Shown here: positions 18,724-27,289 of the stretch, piece by piece
Numbering within the stretch: the first letter of the stretch is position 1
Layout: every line of letters starts with the position of its first letter
Notes under the pieces: model-generated
What the model saw: the letters and a program-made list of their open reading frames with translations, nothing else
Databases searched by the model: none
What the model was told of the DNA's origin: nothing
Source of the DNA: Paenibacillus senegalimassiliensis
GTDB lineage: Bacteria > Bacillota > Bacilli > Paenibacillales > Paenibacillaceae
Assembly: GCF_001486585.1 (NCBI RefSeq)
Contig: NZ_LN909046.1
Coordinates: 62,001 to 126,000, forward strand
Direction: 5' to 3'
Length of the DNA stretch: 64,000 nucleotides
Program-made: the position numbers and the translations under genes

Positions 18724-19041
18724 ATGGCTAAGGATCGTATCGGAAATGAAGAAGAACCGGAAATTATCTATATCCCCAACGAAGAGGGCAATGAAGAAGA
18801 GTTCGAAGTGATTATGAAATTCGAAGTCGACGGTTCGGATGCAAAGTATATGATGGTCGTTCCTCTGGATTCTGACGAGAATGAGGATGAGGAGAGCGAA
18901 GAGGTATACGCGTTCCGTTACGAGGAAGACGGCGACGATCTTAAGCTGTACACGATCGAAAGCGACGAGGAATGGGAAATTGTTGAGGAAACATTCAACA
19001 CGCTGATCGATGAATTCGACGGGGAAGATCAACATGACTGA
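18724..19041 (+). CDS. yrzB: DUF1292 protein, first copy (YrzB-like)
   Basis: A 105-residue, highly acidic protein of the YrzB family. It has the pattern F-E-V-I-M-K-F-E-V-D followed by Y-M-M-V-V-P and a terminal D-E-E-W-E-I-V-E-E-T-F-N. Function is unknown. The gene overlaps the next by 8 bases. The longer N-terminal acidic lead distinguishes it from the second copy. Confidence 0.88.
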   Translation: MAKDRIGNEEEPEIIYIPNEEGNEEEFEVIMKFEVDGSDAKYMMVVPLDSDENEDEESEEVYAFRYEEDGDDLKLYTIESDEEWEIVEETFNTLIDEFDGEDQHD

Positions 19042-19333
19042 GTATTCAGCAAGCGATGTTGTAGTTACCTCGCGCGTTCGTGATACCTTTGGCCCCGTTG
19101 TGGAGCTTGAGGACGAGTCAGGAAGCGCCTCCTATTATCAGGTCGTGCAGGAATTTGACGTAGCGGGGGCTGCGTATGCCGTGCTTCGACTTGAGAGTGC
19201 ATCCTCAGGTGATGATCCGGAAATATTCAAAATCATTACGTCGGGTGATGAGCTAGAGCTGACCACTATTGACGACGATGATGAATGGGAGAACGTATCC
19301 GAGCTTTACGACGAATTGACTTTCCCCGAATAG
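19034..19333 (+). CDS. DUF1292 protein, second tandem copy
   Basis: A 99-residue acidic protein with the same plan as its upstream neighbour: Y-Y-Q-V-V-Q-E-F-D-V, A-Y-A-V-L-R-L, then D-D-D-E-W-E-N-V-S-E-L-Y-D-E-L. The true start is ATG 19034, inside the end of the first copy, 8 bases before its stop codon ends, so the pair is translationally coupled. A tandem duplication with divergence is the simplest reading. Function is unknown. Confidence 0.85.
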   Translation: MTEYSASDVVVTSRVRDTFGPVVELEDESGSASYYQVVQEFDVAGAAYAVLRLESASSGDDPEIFKIITSGDELELTTIDDDDEWENVSELYDELTFPE

Positions 19334-19374
19334 TAGTAACTATTAATGGGGGAGCATGATAGATCGGTCTGGGA

Positions 19375-19401
19375 AGAGCGGGATTTTTAACCGCTCTTTT
19401 T
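19375..19401 (+). terminator. Terminator/attenuator before mltG
   Basis: AGAGCGG pairs with CCGCTCT around a 9-base loop and runs into TTTTT, 22 bases before the mltG start codon. It may reduce but not abolish read-through. Confidence 0.7.
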
Positions 19402-19422
19402 GGCTGTAAAGGGGTTGAGCTG

Positions 19423-20478
19423 TTGAAGAAGGTAATGAAGTGGTTATTGATATTGGTGCTGCTTGCTGTGATTGCTGTAGCGGCAGCAGGAACCTATGTA
19501 TATACGCAAATGCAGCCTGTTCCAGAATCCGAGGAAGCCATTCGCATCACGATTGAGCCCGGGACAGGAACGTCGGGTATTGCAGATATAATGGAAAAAC
19601 AGGGATTAATTAAAAATTCATTTTTATTCGTATCCTATTTAAAATGGAAGTCGGAGGGGAGTCGCTTCCAAGCCGGCATTTATGATCTGAATCCAGGGGT
19701 GACGTATGACGAGATCATCGGTAAGCTGAACTCGGGCGATGTGGTTAAGGCAGAGATGATTCGTTTTACCATCCCGGAAGGCTTTACCGTCAAACAGATG
19801 GCTGAGAAGCTGGCGGAGGAAGGTCTGGTGGATCAAGACATCTTCTTGGGGATTGTAGATGAGGCATCGGGCTTAAGTGGAGAACTGCTCTCAGATATCC
19901 CGGAGGATGATCAGCTTACTCATCGCCTGGAAGGTTATTTGTTCCCCGAAACCTATGAGCTGGAGAAGGGCAGTACAGAGCAGGATATCGTGGCGCGTAT
20001 GTTCGAAGAAACCGGTAAACGGCTAGGCGCGATTGCGGATTTTGATCAGAAGCTGACCGCCAGCGGGCTTACGTTAAATGAACTGATGACGATGGCTTCA
20101 TTGGTGGAGCGGGAAGTAGTGGCAGATTCGGAGCGCAGCATGGTGGCCGGTGTCATCTACAATCGTCTGAAGGCAGATATGAAGCTGGAAATTGATGCGA
20201 CAGTGCAGTATGTACTCGACAAGCCGAAGGAACGATTGCTTCATTCAGATTTGCGTAGCGTGGATAGCCCTTATAATACTTACTTGTATGCAGGTTTGCC
20301 GCCGGGGCCGATTGCGGCACCAAGCTTGAAGTCCGTAGAGGCAGCGCTGGCGCCAACAGCATCAGAGTATCTATTTTATGTGACGAAGAAGGACGGTAGT
20401 GGAGAGCATCTCTTCGCCAAGACCTATAAAGAGCATTTGAGCAATATCGAGAAGAGCAAGGCCATGGCCAATAATTAA
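19423..20478 (+). CDS. mltG: Endolytic murein transglycosylase MltG (YrrL)
   Basis: A 351-residue YceG-like membrane enzyme that cuts nascent glycan strands and sets their length. One N-terminal helix (residues 6-28, I-L-V-L-L-A-V-I-A-V-A-A-A-G) anchors a LysM-like module and the catalytic domain. The catalytic Glu is in M-A-S-L-V-E-R-E-V; the C-terminal N-T-Y-L-Y-A-G-L-P-P-G-P-I-A motif is typical. Start is TTG 19423, 9 bases after AAAGGGG. Position after yrzB matches Bacillus. Confidence 0.95.
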   Translation: MKKVMKWLLILVLLAVIAVAAAGTYVYTQMQPVPESEEAIRITIEPGTGTSGIADIMEKQGLIKNSFLFVSYLKWKSEGSRFQAGIYDLNPGVTYDEIIGKLNSGDVVKAEMIRFTIPEGFTVKQMAEKLAEEGLVDQDIFLGIVDEASGLSGELLSDIPEDDQLTHRLEGYLFPETYELEKGSTEQDIVARMFEETGKRLGAIADFDQKLTASGLTLNELMTMASLVEREVVADSERSMVAGVIYNRLKADMKLEIDATVQYVLDKPKERLLHSDLRSVDSPYNTYLYAGLPPGPIAAPSLKSVEAALAPTASEYLFYVTKKDGSGEHLFAKTYKEHLSNIEKSKAMANN

Positions 20479-20493
20479 AGGTGGTAGACAGGT

Positions 20494-21429
20494 ATGACAA
20501 GAAAACCGGAACTGTTGGTTCCCGCCGGCTCGCTGAAGGAACTCGAGCGTTATTTGCAAGCCGGGGCGGATGCCGTATTGATTGGCGAGGCCAAATACGG
20601 TATGAGGCTCCCCGGCGACATGGAGTTGCCGGACATCGGTGAAGCCGTTCGCATCGCCCATGAGCGTGGAGCAAAGGTCTACGTTCGCGTGAATAATCTG
20701 ATGGGCAATCATATCCTGGAGGATGTGCGGGGTTATGTGAAGCGTCTCGCAGAGCTGGGTGTGGATGCGGTGGAATTCGGCGATCCGGCAGTGTTGCAAA
20801 TTGTGCGGGAGGAAGCGCCGCAATTGAACCTGCATTGGAACTCCGAGATGACGACGACTAATTTTGCAACGGCCAATTATTGGGGAAGCAAGGGGGCTTC
20901 GCGTGTAGTTTTGGCCCGCGAACTGAATATGGATGAGTTGACAGGCATGCACCCTGCGTTAAAGATCGAGGCAGAGGTTCAAGTGCATGGGATGACAAAT
21001 ATTTACCATTCCAAACGCAGTCTTGTACAAAGCTATATGACTCATCAAGGGCGTCCGGTTGATCCACAGAGCGATCTCGGGCTGACCCGCGGGTTATTCC
21101 TCATTGAGGCAGAGCGACGGGACGAGAAATTTCCTATTTACGAAGACGTCAACGGAACACATATTATGAGTTCAGACGATATTTGCATATTGGAAGATCT
21201 TCATATGTTGATGGCGGCTGATGTGGACAGCTTTAAAATCGAGACGATATTAAAGCCAATCGGATACAATGAGACAGTTATCGCTTCTTATCGACAAGCG
21301 ATTGATACGTATGCTCAGGACCCTGAACAATACGAGTTGGATGAGGCCTGGATCGATGCTATTCGCGAGATACAGGACCCCGAACGTGAACTTTCCTTTG
21401 GCTTCTTCTACAAGGAGCAGGTTTATTAA
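20494..21429 (+). CDS. yrrN: U32 peptidase-family protein, TrhP1-like (YrrN)
   Basis: A 311-residue U32 family protein (K-P-E-L-L-V-P-A-G-S-L-K-E-L; V-Q-V-H-G-M-T-N-I-Y-H-S-K-R). In B. subtilis YrrN and YrrO act together in prephenate-dependent tRNA uridine-34 hydroxylation, and not as proteases; transfer of that role here is by family and position. It is short, lacking the C-terminal extension of the second copy and the cysteine cluster. It starts 16 bases after mltG. Confidence 0.88.
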   Translation: MTRKPELLVPAGSLKELERYLQAGADAVLIGEAKYGMRLPGDMELPDIGEAVRIAHERGAKVYVRVNNLMGNHILEDVRGYVKRLAELGVDAVEFGDPAVLQIVREEAPQLNLHWNSEMTTTNFATANYWGSKGASRVVLARELNMDELTGMHPALKIEAEVQVHGMTNIYHSKRSLVQSYMTHQGRPVDPQSDLGLTRGLFLIEAERRDEKFPIYEDVNGTHIMSSDDICILEDLHMLMAADVDSFKIETILKPIGYNETVIASYRQAIDTYAQDPEQYELDEAWIDAIREIQDPERELSFGFFYKEQVY

Positions 21430-21459
21430 ATTGAATGAAAAAGCAAGAGGTGAACGAAG

Positions 21460-22794
21460 ATGCAAACGGTACAAACACATGTCCGGAAATATGCGGGTAA
21501 GCGCAACCGACTGGTCAAACCGGAACTGCTCGCGCCAGCGGGCAATCTGGAGAAGCTGAAATTCGCTGTTCATTACGGCGCGGATGCCGTGTATATTGGA
21601 GGACAGAAATATGGCCTTCGTTCCAACGCGGACAATTTCAGCTTTGAGGAAATGCGGGAAGGCGTAGAATTTGCCAAGAAATACGGAGCCAAGGTGTTTG
21701 TGGCTACGAATATTTATGCCCATAATGAAGATGTGGAGGGCATCGAAGAATACCTGCGCAACTTGTACGAGGCAGGTATCTCTGCGATTATTGTGGCTGA
21801 CCCGGTCATTATTGAGACTGCTCAGCGTGTAGTGCCCAAGTTGGAGGTGCATCTGAGCACCCAGCAATCTACGGTCAACTGGCAGACGGTCAAGTTCTGG
21901 AAGGATCAGGGACTGCCGCGCGTCGTGCTAGGTCGTGAGACGAGCTTTGAGGAAATCGAAGAAATCAAACGTCATGTTGATGTTGAAATAGAAGCCTTTA
22001 TCCATGGAGCCATGTGTTCTTCCTTCTCTGGTCGCTGTGTATTGTCCAACCATTTTACGGATCGTGACTCTAATCGGGGAGGCTGCTGTCAATCCTGTCG
22101 CTGGAAATACGATTTGTTCGAGGATGCTCGTGAAGAGGAAACCTGGGTGTCTGAGGAAGAGGCGATGCAAAGCCCGGCGCCGGAACCGTTCCGTCTGGGT
22201 GTAACGCAATTGCCATTGTTTGAACAGCAGGACAATGCCTTTACGATGGGCTCCAAGGATTTATGTATGATTCATCATGTGCCTGATTTGGTGGACGTGG
22301 GTGTGGATAGCTTCAAAATTGAAGGCCGGATGAAGTCCATTCATTATGTAGCTACGGTTGTGAATGTTTATCGCAAAGCGATCGATGCCTATATGGCTGA
22401 CCCGGACAATTACGTGCTGAAGCCGGAATGGATTGAGGAAATCAACAAGGCTGCAAATCGTCCGCTGAACACCGGATTCTTCTATGATACCCCTGACCAT
22501 GAGGATCATATTTATGAGCCTGAGGAGAAGGCGGCTCCGTATGATTTTGCCGGATTAGTGATGGATTATGACTCGGCTACCGGTATGGCGACTATACAGC
22601 AACGGAATCATTTCAAGCCGGGGCAAGAGGTGGAGTTCTTTGGCCCAGGCGACACCTTCTTCAAGCAAGTGGTGGAAGCGATCTATGATGAAGAAGGAAA
22701 TGTGCTCGATGCTGCAAGACACCCTCTGCAACGAATTAAAATGAAGGTGGATCACCCCGTTTCCTATTTTGATATGATGCGAAAAAAGAAATAA
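21460..22794 (+). CDS. yrrO: U32 peptidase-family protein, TrhP2-like (YrrO)
   Basis: A 444-residue U32 protein with L-L-A-P-A-G-N-L-E-K-L at the N-terminus and the iron-sulfur-type cysteine set: M-C-S-S-F-S-G-R-C, G-G-C-C-Q-S-C-R-W near residues 183-215. A C-terminal U32-specific beta domain follows (residues 360-440, F-K-P-G-Q-E-V-E-F-F-G-P). AAGAGGTGA precedes the ATG. Partner of the preceding gene in tRNA U34 hydroxylation by family knowledge. The methyltransferase trmR (yrrM), which in B. subtilis lies between mltG and yrrN, is absent from this locus. Confidence 0.9.
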   Translation: MQTVQTHVRKYAGKRNRLVKPELLAPAGNLEKLKFAVHYGADAVYIGGQKYGLRSNADNFSFEEMREGVEFAKKYGAKVFVATNIYAHNEDVEGIEEYLRNLYEAGISAIIVADPVIIETAQRVVPKLEVHLSTQQSTVNWQTVKFWKDQGLPRVVLGRETSFEEIEEIKRHVDVEIEAFIHGAMCSSFSGRCVLSNHFTDRDSNRGGCCQSCRWKYDLFEDAREEETWVSEEEAMQSPAPEPFRLGVTQLPLFEQQDNAFTMGSKDLCMIHHVPDLVDVGVDSFKIEGRMKSIHYVATVVNVYRKAIDAYMADPDNYVLKPEWIEEINKAANRPLNTGFFYDTPDHEDHIYEPEEKAAPYDFAGLVMDYDSATGMATIQQRNHFKPGQEVEFFGPGDTFFKQVVEAIYDEEGNVLDAARHPLQRIKMKVDHPVSYFDMMRKKK

Positions 22795-22814
22795 CAAAAA
22801 ATGCAATAGGCTAC

Positions 22815-22852
22815 TAGGTCTTTCTTCCGATGGGACGAAAGGCCTATTTTTT
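22815..22852 (+). terminator. Terminator after the alaS-yrrO block
   Basis: TAGGTCTTTC pairs with GAAAGGCCTA (one G-U) followed by TTTTTT. Confidence 0.8.
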
Positions 22853-22882
22853 AATATTTAGGACTTTTTTGTTAGGATTGTT

Positions 22883-22910
22883 TAAAATCTAGGCCATACA
22901 TAGCCGATAT
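22883..22910 (+). promoter_or_regulatory. SigD (motility) type promoter of the chemotaxis receptor gene
   Basis: TTAAAA (22882-22887) and GCCGATAT (22903-22910) match the SigD elements TAAA and GCCGATAA with a 15-16 base spacer. A transcript start near 22918 would leave a leader of about 115 bases before the receptor ATG. Confidence 0.65.
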
Positions 22911-23033
22911 TAAGAAGAGAACGTTAAAAATGTCATCTGACAGTTAACGATGAATGTTGAAAATGGCAGTATTTACGCATGACCTCAAGCCCAGTCTTGG
23001 GGGTGCGACTATTATGAGTGGTGGGTGATCAAC

Positions 23034-25217
23034 ATGAGTCTGGTTCCAAAGAACGAGGACCAAACAACGGACAGCGAGAAGAAGCAGAAGAAAAAGAAGG
23101 GAGAAGGGGCAGGGGTAAAAGCAAACAAAAAGCCGAAGAGTGCGGCTAGCTTCGACTTCAAGTCTACCTTGACATCATTGCGAGACAAGCTCCCTAAGCA
23201 AATTAATCCTTCCAAATCAGTGGGTATTCGATTGTTTTTAGTTTTCTTTATCGCTATTATGTTCTTCGTATTAACGATCGGCATTATGTCTACACAGATG
23301 GCCAAGAGCACCATTCAGGATAATGCGGAAAATGCCAACCTGCAAACCATTGTTCAAACCTCTCAGAAGTTGGACATTGTGATGCAAAAATATGAAGAAA
23401 ACTTGCAGCAAATGTTCTTGGACGATGAGATGCAAAGTGCAATAATGGATGCTTCCTTGTCGGACATTACAGACTATGATCGGTTTACTGCAACTAATAA
23501 AATGAGAACGCGCTTGAATACGCTAACATTCTCTACAAAAGGAATTTCTGCGGTGTACATGCTGTCCGCCGACAAAATTGTCGAGGACGTTACCTCGGGA
23601 AGTGCGAACACGGCCTTCTTGAGCAGTGTTCGGGACGAGGCCTGGTTCAAGGAATTGAGCGAAGCAACAAAGACGATGTGGCTTCAAGTTCCTTCTGAAT
23701 CCACCAACGCCGAAGTATTCCGATTGGCTCGTTCAGTTCAAAGTGTCAACAGTATGAAACGCTTCGTGTTGGTGGCTGATGTCAATCTCGATATACTGAC
23801 AAGCTATCTGCAAGAGGTTAATCTAGGCAGCAACTCCAAGCTGCAAATGTTGACCAAGGATAATATTGTCGTTGCTTCCTCGGTAGCTGGCGATGAAGGT
23901 CAGGCAACGGAGTTTGATTTGAGTTCGGCTGGAGATGCACCTTCAAGTAGCCTTCGCACCAAAGATGCCAAAGGCAGCACGGTATTGGCTGTGTTTAATG
24001 AACAGGTTTCGGGATGGAAATTGTTGGGAACCGTTGATGCTGGTGAACTCGCCCAAAGCGCCAACCAAATTATGCTGGTAACCATCTTTTCTTTGATCAT
24101 TGTAGCTATTATTGCCGTATTGATCGGGATATGGATGGTCCGCATGATCGCTCATCCACTCGGCAAGCTGAGAAACCTCATGGAAGAGGGCTCGCAGGGT
24201 AACCTGAACGTCCGCATGAAAACCAAGGCACAGGATGAGATTGGGCAATTGACAGAAAGCTTTAACGTGATGATGGAGAAAATTACGGAGTTGGTTAAGC
24301 AAAGTAACCACTCTGCGCAGGATGTGCTGGATACAGCCACTGAATTGGCGCAGGCTTCCAACAAGACAGCTTTGTCTGCTAAAGAGATTGCTGTAGCTAC
24401 CGAAGAAATCGCCAACGGGGCAACAAGCTTGGCGAACGAAGCTGAACGCGGTAACGAGTTGACAGAGAACATTTCCCGTCAAATGGAACGCGTCATTCAG
24501 AGTAATAAAGAGATGGAATCGGCAGCTCGCCAAGTAGAAAGCTCCAGCCAACAAGGTACGGAGTATCTGAACGGATTGCTGGAGAAGACGAACATTACGG
24601 TTGAAATGATTAACGCATTGACGGAGAAGGTTGATTCTCTGAAGGCAAGCACGAACTCTGTCATGAAAGTGCTGGATGTGATGCAAAATATTACACAGCA
24701 AACGAACATCTTGTCTCTGAACGCTACGATTGAAGCAGCTCGTGCCGGTGCAGCAGGCCGTGGATTCATGGTGGTTGCCGATGAGATTCGTCAATTAGCC
24801 GATCAATCGCGTCAATCCATCACCATGGTTGGCGAGATCACGGATACGATTCAGAAAGAAATGAACGAGACGGTCAAGGCCTTGTCTGATGCTAGTCCGC
24901 TCTTCCAAGAGCAGATTACATCTGTGCAGGAAACCAGTCAAATCTTTGTTTCCGTGCAGGAGCAAATGGAAGGCTTTGTGCGTCAATTGGATTCAGTAAC
25001 GACCTCCATTGACGAGCTTAACGATTCCCAATCGGTACTGTCTGAAGCGATGAGCAACGTAAGTGCGGTTGCTCAGCAATCATCAGCAACCTCTGAAGAA
25101 GTTGCCTCGTTGAGTAATGAGCAGGAGACGGTGGGTGAGCATTTGGTACAGTTGTCGAGCAAGCTCGAAAACGTGTCGACTGGCTTAAAGGAATCCTTGT
25201 CTAAGTTTACGGTTTAA
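23034..25217 (+). CDS. Methyl-accepting chemotaxis protein
   Basis: A 727-residue transmembrane chemoreceptor. Residues 1-60 are an unusual cytoplasmic N-terminus very rich in lysine. Helix 1 is at 65-86, then a Cache-type extracellular sensor (90-335). Helix 2 is near 340-365 ([17 protein letters not shown]), a HAMP follows, then a long signalling coiled coil with the hairpin tip [15 protein letters not shown] that binds CheA/CheW. Start ATG 23034 follows GGTGGG; a GTG 9 bases earlier is less well placed. A SigD-type promoter upstream ties it to motility. Ligand unknown. Confidence 0.95.
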   Translation: MSLVPKNEDQTTDSEKKQKKKKGEGAGVKANKKPKSAASFDFKSTLTSLRDKLPKQINPSKSVGIRLFLVFFIAIMFFVLTIGIMSTQMAKSTIQDNAENANLQTIVQTSQKLDIVMQKYEENLQQMFLDDEMQSAIMDASLSDITDYDRFTATNKMRTRLNTLTFSTKGISAVYMLSADKIVEDVTSGSANTAFLSSVRDEAWFKELSEATKTMWLQVPSESTNAEVFRLARSVQSVNSMKRFVLVADVNLDILTSYLQEVNLGSNSKLQMLTKDNIVVASSVAGDEGQATEFDLSSAGDAPSSSLRTKDAKGSTVLAVFNEQVSGWKLLGTVDAGELAQSANQIMLVTIFSLIIVAIIAVLIGIWMVRMIAHPLGKLRNLMEEGSQGNLNVRMKTKAQDEIGQLTESFNVMMEKITELVKQSNHSAQDVLDTATELAQASNKTALSAKEIAVATEEIANGATSLANEAERGNELTENISRQMERVIQSNKEMESAARQVESSSQQGTEYLNGLLEKTNITVEMINALTEKVDSLKASTNSVMKVLDVMQNITQQTNILSLNATIEAARAGAAGRGFMVVADEIRQLADQSRQSITMVGEITDTIQKEMNETVKALSDASPLFQEQITSVQETSQIFVSVQEQMEGFVRQLDSVTTSIDELNDSQSVLSEAMSNVSAVAQQSSATSEEVASLSNEQETVGEHLVQLSSKLENVSTGLKESLSKFTV

Positions 25218-25253
25218 TCTAGCAGTGTAACGCATAAAATACAGCTTATCCTT

Positions 25254-25294
25254 ACAGCCGATATCCTCCTTTTGGGGTGATACCGGCTGTTTTA
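25254..25294 (+). terminator. Terminator after the chemoreceptor gene
   Basis: ACAGCCG(GTATC) pairs with (GATAC)CGGCTGT, followed by TTTTA. Confidence 0.75.
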
Positions 25295-25376
25295 TTTTGT
25301 TCCCCCTCGATTACTCAGTATATTGGTTTACGGTCTGTTTTCCCGGGAAATAATGGGGAGAGAAGGAGGGGACTTC

Positions 25377-27161
25377 ATGTCGCTACTACTTAAGAAACGA
25401 ATTTTTTATCTTCTTCTGTCCTTTTCTGTCATCATAGGTTGTTTTGCTTTACGGCTAGCCTGGATTCAGATGAACTCCGCTTTTCGAGTGATTACGGTGG
25501 GTGGCAAGACTATGAATGAATTGGCCGTCCGTCAGCGGGAGGAGGGAGTGGAACTGGATTCGGGCCGGGGGCATTTTCTGGACCGCAATGGTAAGGCGCT
25601 GACTGGTGAAATAAACTGGACCCCCACGTTATTTCCTATTCATAAATTACCGGAGCAGCATAAGCTGGCTGAACTAGCTACGGCACTGGGCACCTCGGCT
25701 TCCCAATTGCAATACAAGTGGGAGACGTTAGAGAGGCCCTATGCATGGTCTACCCGCAAAAATGAAAGGGATGAACCCCTTAAGCTTAATCATGAGGCTG
25801 CCTTAGCGCTACCCCTGATGGAGGGGCTTGAGGTGTTGCCCTATGTGACCCGCTATGAGGCTGGGCAGCGGGGCAATCAGTGGCTAGGCTATGTCGGACA
25901 ACGCCCGGACGTTATTCGTCAGTTGCGGGAGAAACAACAACGCCCCGGCTTGTCTTTATCATTACAGGTAGGAGCCGCGGGATTGGAAAAGACTTTTGAC
26001 CGCTTTTTGCGAGGTATTGGTGGAATCCGGGCCGCTTATATGGTAGATGGAAGGCGAGAACCGCTTGGGGGGATAGATACTCGCTTAAATGCTGCTGCCA
26101 GCAAGTATTATCCGTTGCAAATCCGGACCACGGTGGATGGGGACTTGCAGCGAGAGCTGGAGAAGCTGGCTGCTGACATGAATGTGCGAGAAGGAGCTAT
26201 CGTGGTGCTGGATGCCTTGTCAGGAGATATTGTCTCTATGGTGTCCGTGCCTTATTACACCCCTTACCAGATCGATCTTGCACAAGGAAACTGGTCGAAC
26301 AAGGCTGTTAAGGCCGTTCCTCCTGGCTCAATCTTCAAGACTGTCATTGCTGCAACTGCATTAGAGGAAAGGGTAAGTGCGCCAGACGAGAAGTTCCATT
26401 GTGAGGGACATTACGGAAAGTATGGGCTATCGTGCTGGAAGAAGGGCGGGCATGGAGATCTGACGTTGGGTCAAGGTTTTGCCCAATCTTGCAATATCGT
26501 ATTTGCTACCTTGGGAGAGCGCCTAAGCACGGAAGCTATTCGCAGAACTGCTGATCAACTTGGCTTGGGACGTACGATTGGCTGGAGGGATCAGCATTTT
26601 CTTGATGGTGAACCGCTGATACAACTTGACCAGGAGGAAGCTGGCAGGGTATTCAGCGATGTTACACAAGCGGACGGGGGAGTTCGAGCTCAATCTGCCA
26701 TCGGCCAACGTGACGTGCTTGTATCTCCCCTCCAGGCAGCTAACCTGGTCGTGACCTTGCTGCATGGGGGTCAAGTGACAGCTCCACGTCTAGTCAGCGA
26801 AATCCGCTATAAAGATGGCTCGCTGCTGACAAAGCTTCCTATTCAGCGGACAGACTCGGCAGCGGGACAGATTACCCCGCGAACGGCGAGTCATTTATTG
26901 TCATGGATGAGGCTTACGGTCACAGGCGGTACAGGCCGTGCCTTACAGCAAGCCAGGTGGCCGCTGGCCGGAAAGTCCGGCACTGCTGAAGTGATCCAAT
27001 CAGGCCATAAGCTTAATCATCAATGGTTCATAGGCTACGGTCCGGTGAGCCAACCTAAATACGCTGTGGCTGTATTGGTACAGAACCGGCCTGCTGGCTC
27101 TGTACATCAGGCTACCGAGCTATTTCGCCGCACGATGGACCTGCTGGCTTCCCGGGAATGA
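25377..27161 (+). CDS. Class B penicillin-binding protein (transpeptidase)
   Basis: A 594-residue membrane-anchored peptidoglycan transpeptidase. The N-terminal helix (residues 7-27, R-I-F-Y-L-L-L-S-F-S-V-I-I-G) is followed by a pedestal with R-G-H-F-L-D-R-N-G, typical of the FtsI/PBP2/SpoVD family. The active-site triads are S318-I-F-K, S371-C-N and K533-S-G-T. No C-terminal PASTA domains are present. ATG 25377 follows AAGGAGGGG. The gene stands alone, outside the dcw cluster, so it is an accessory, stress- or sporulation-related PBP; which one cannot be decided from sequence. Confidence 0.93.
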   Translation: MSLLLKKRIFYLLLSFSVIIGCFALRLAWIQMNSAFRVITVGGKTMNELAVRQREEGVELDSGRGHFLDRNGKALTGEINWTPTLFPIHKLPEQHKLAELATALGTSASQLQYKWETLERPYAWSTRKNERDEPLKLNHEAALALPLMEGLEVLPYVTRYEAGQRGNQWLGYVGQRPDVIRQLREKQQRPGLSLSLQVGAAGLEKTFDRFLRGIGGIRAAYMVDGRREPLGGIDTRLNAAASKYYPLQIRTTVDGDLQRELEKLAADMNVREGAIVVLDALSGDIVSMVSVPYYTPYQIDLAQGNWSNKAVKAVPPGSIFKTVIAATALEERVSAPDEKFHCEGHYGKYGLSCWKKGGHGDLTLGQGFAQSCNIVFATLGERLSTEAIRRTADQLGLGRTIGWRDQHFLDGEPLIQLDQEEAGRVFSDVTQADGGVRAQSAIGQRDVLVSPLQAANLVVTLLHGGQVTAPRLVSEIRYKDGSLLTKLPIQRTDSAAGQITPRTASHLLSWMRLTVTGGTGRALQQARWPLAGKSGTAEVIQSGHKLNHQWFIGYGPVSQPKYAVAVLVQNRPAGSVHQATELFRRTMDLLASRE

Positions 27162-27200
27162 ACCGTTTCCATCGCTTTCCCAAAATAATGCGCCTAATCT

Positions 27201-27259
27201 ACAGACGTCTGTGATAAAATAGTGTAGATGCCATGCTTTTTGGAAGCATGCCAAAAGCA
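27201..27259 (+). promoter_or_regulatory. Palindrome and alternative hairpins in the deacetylase leader
   Basis: ACAGACGTCTGT (27201-27212) is a perfect 12-base palindrome next to a TAAAAT -10-like box. Downstream, CATGCTT/AAGCATG (27232-27250) and TGCTTTTTGG/CCAAAAGCA (27234-27259) share bases and so cannot both form. It may be an operator plus a leader switch; function unknown. Confidence 0.35.
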
Positions 27260-27289
27260 TTGATCATAGAGAAGTGGGGAAAGCAGAAT

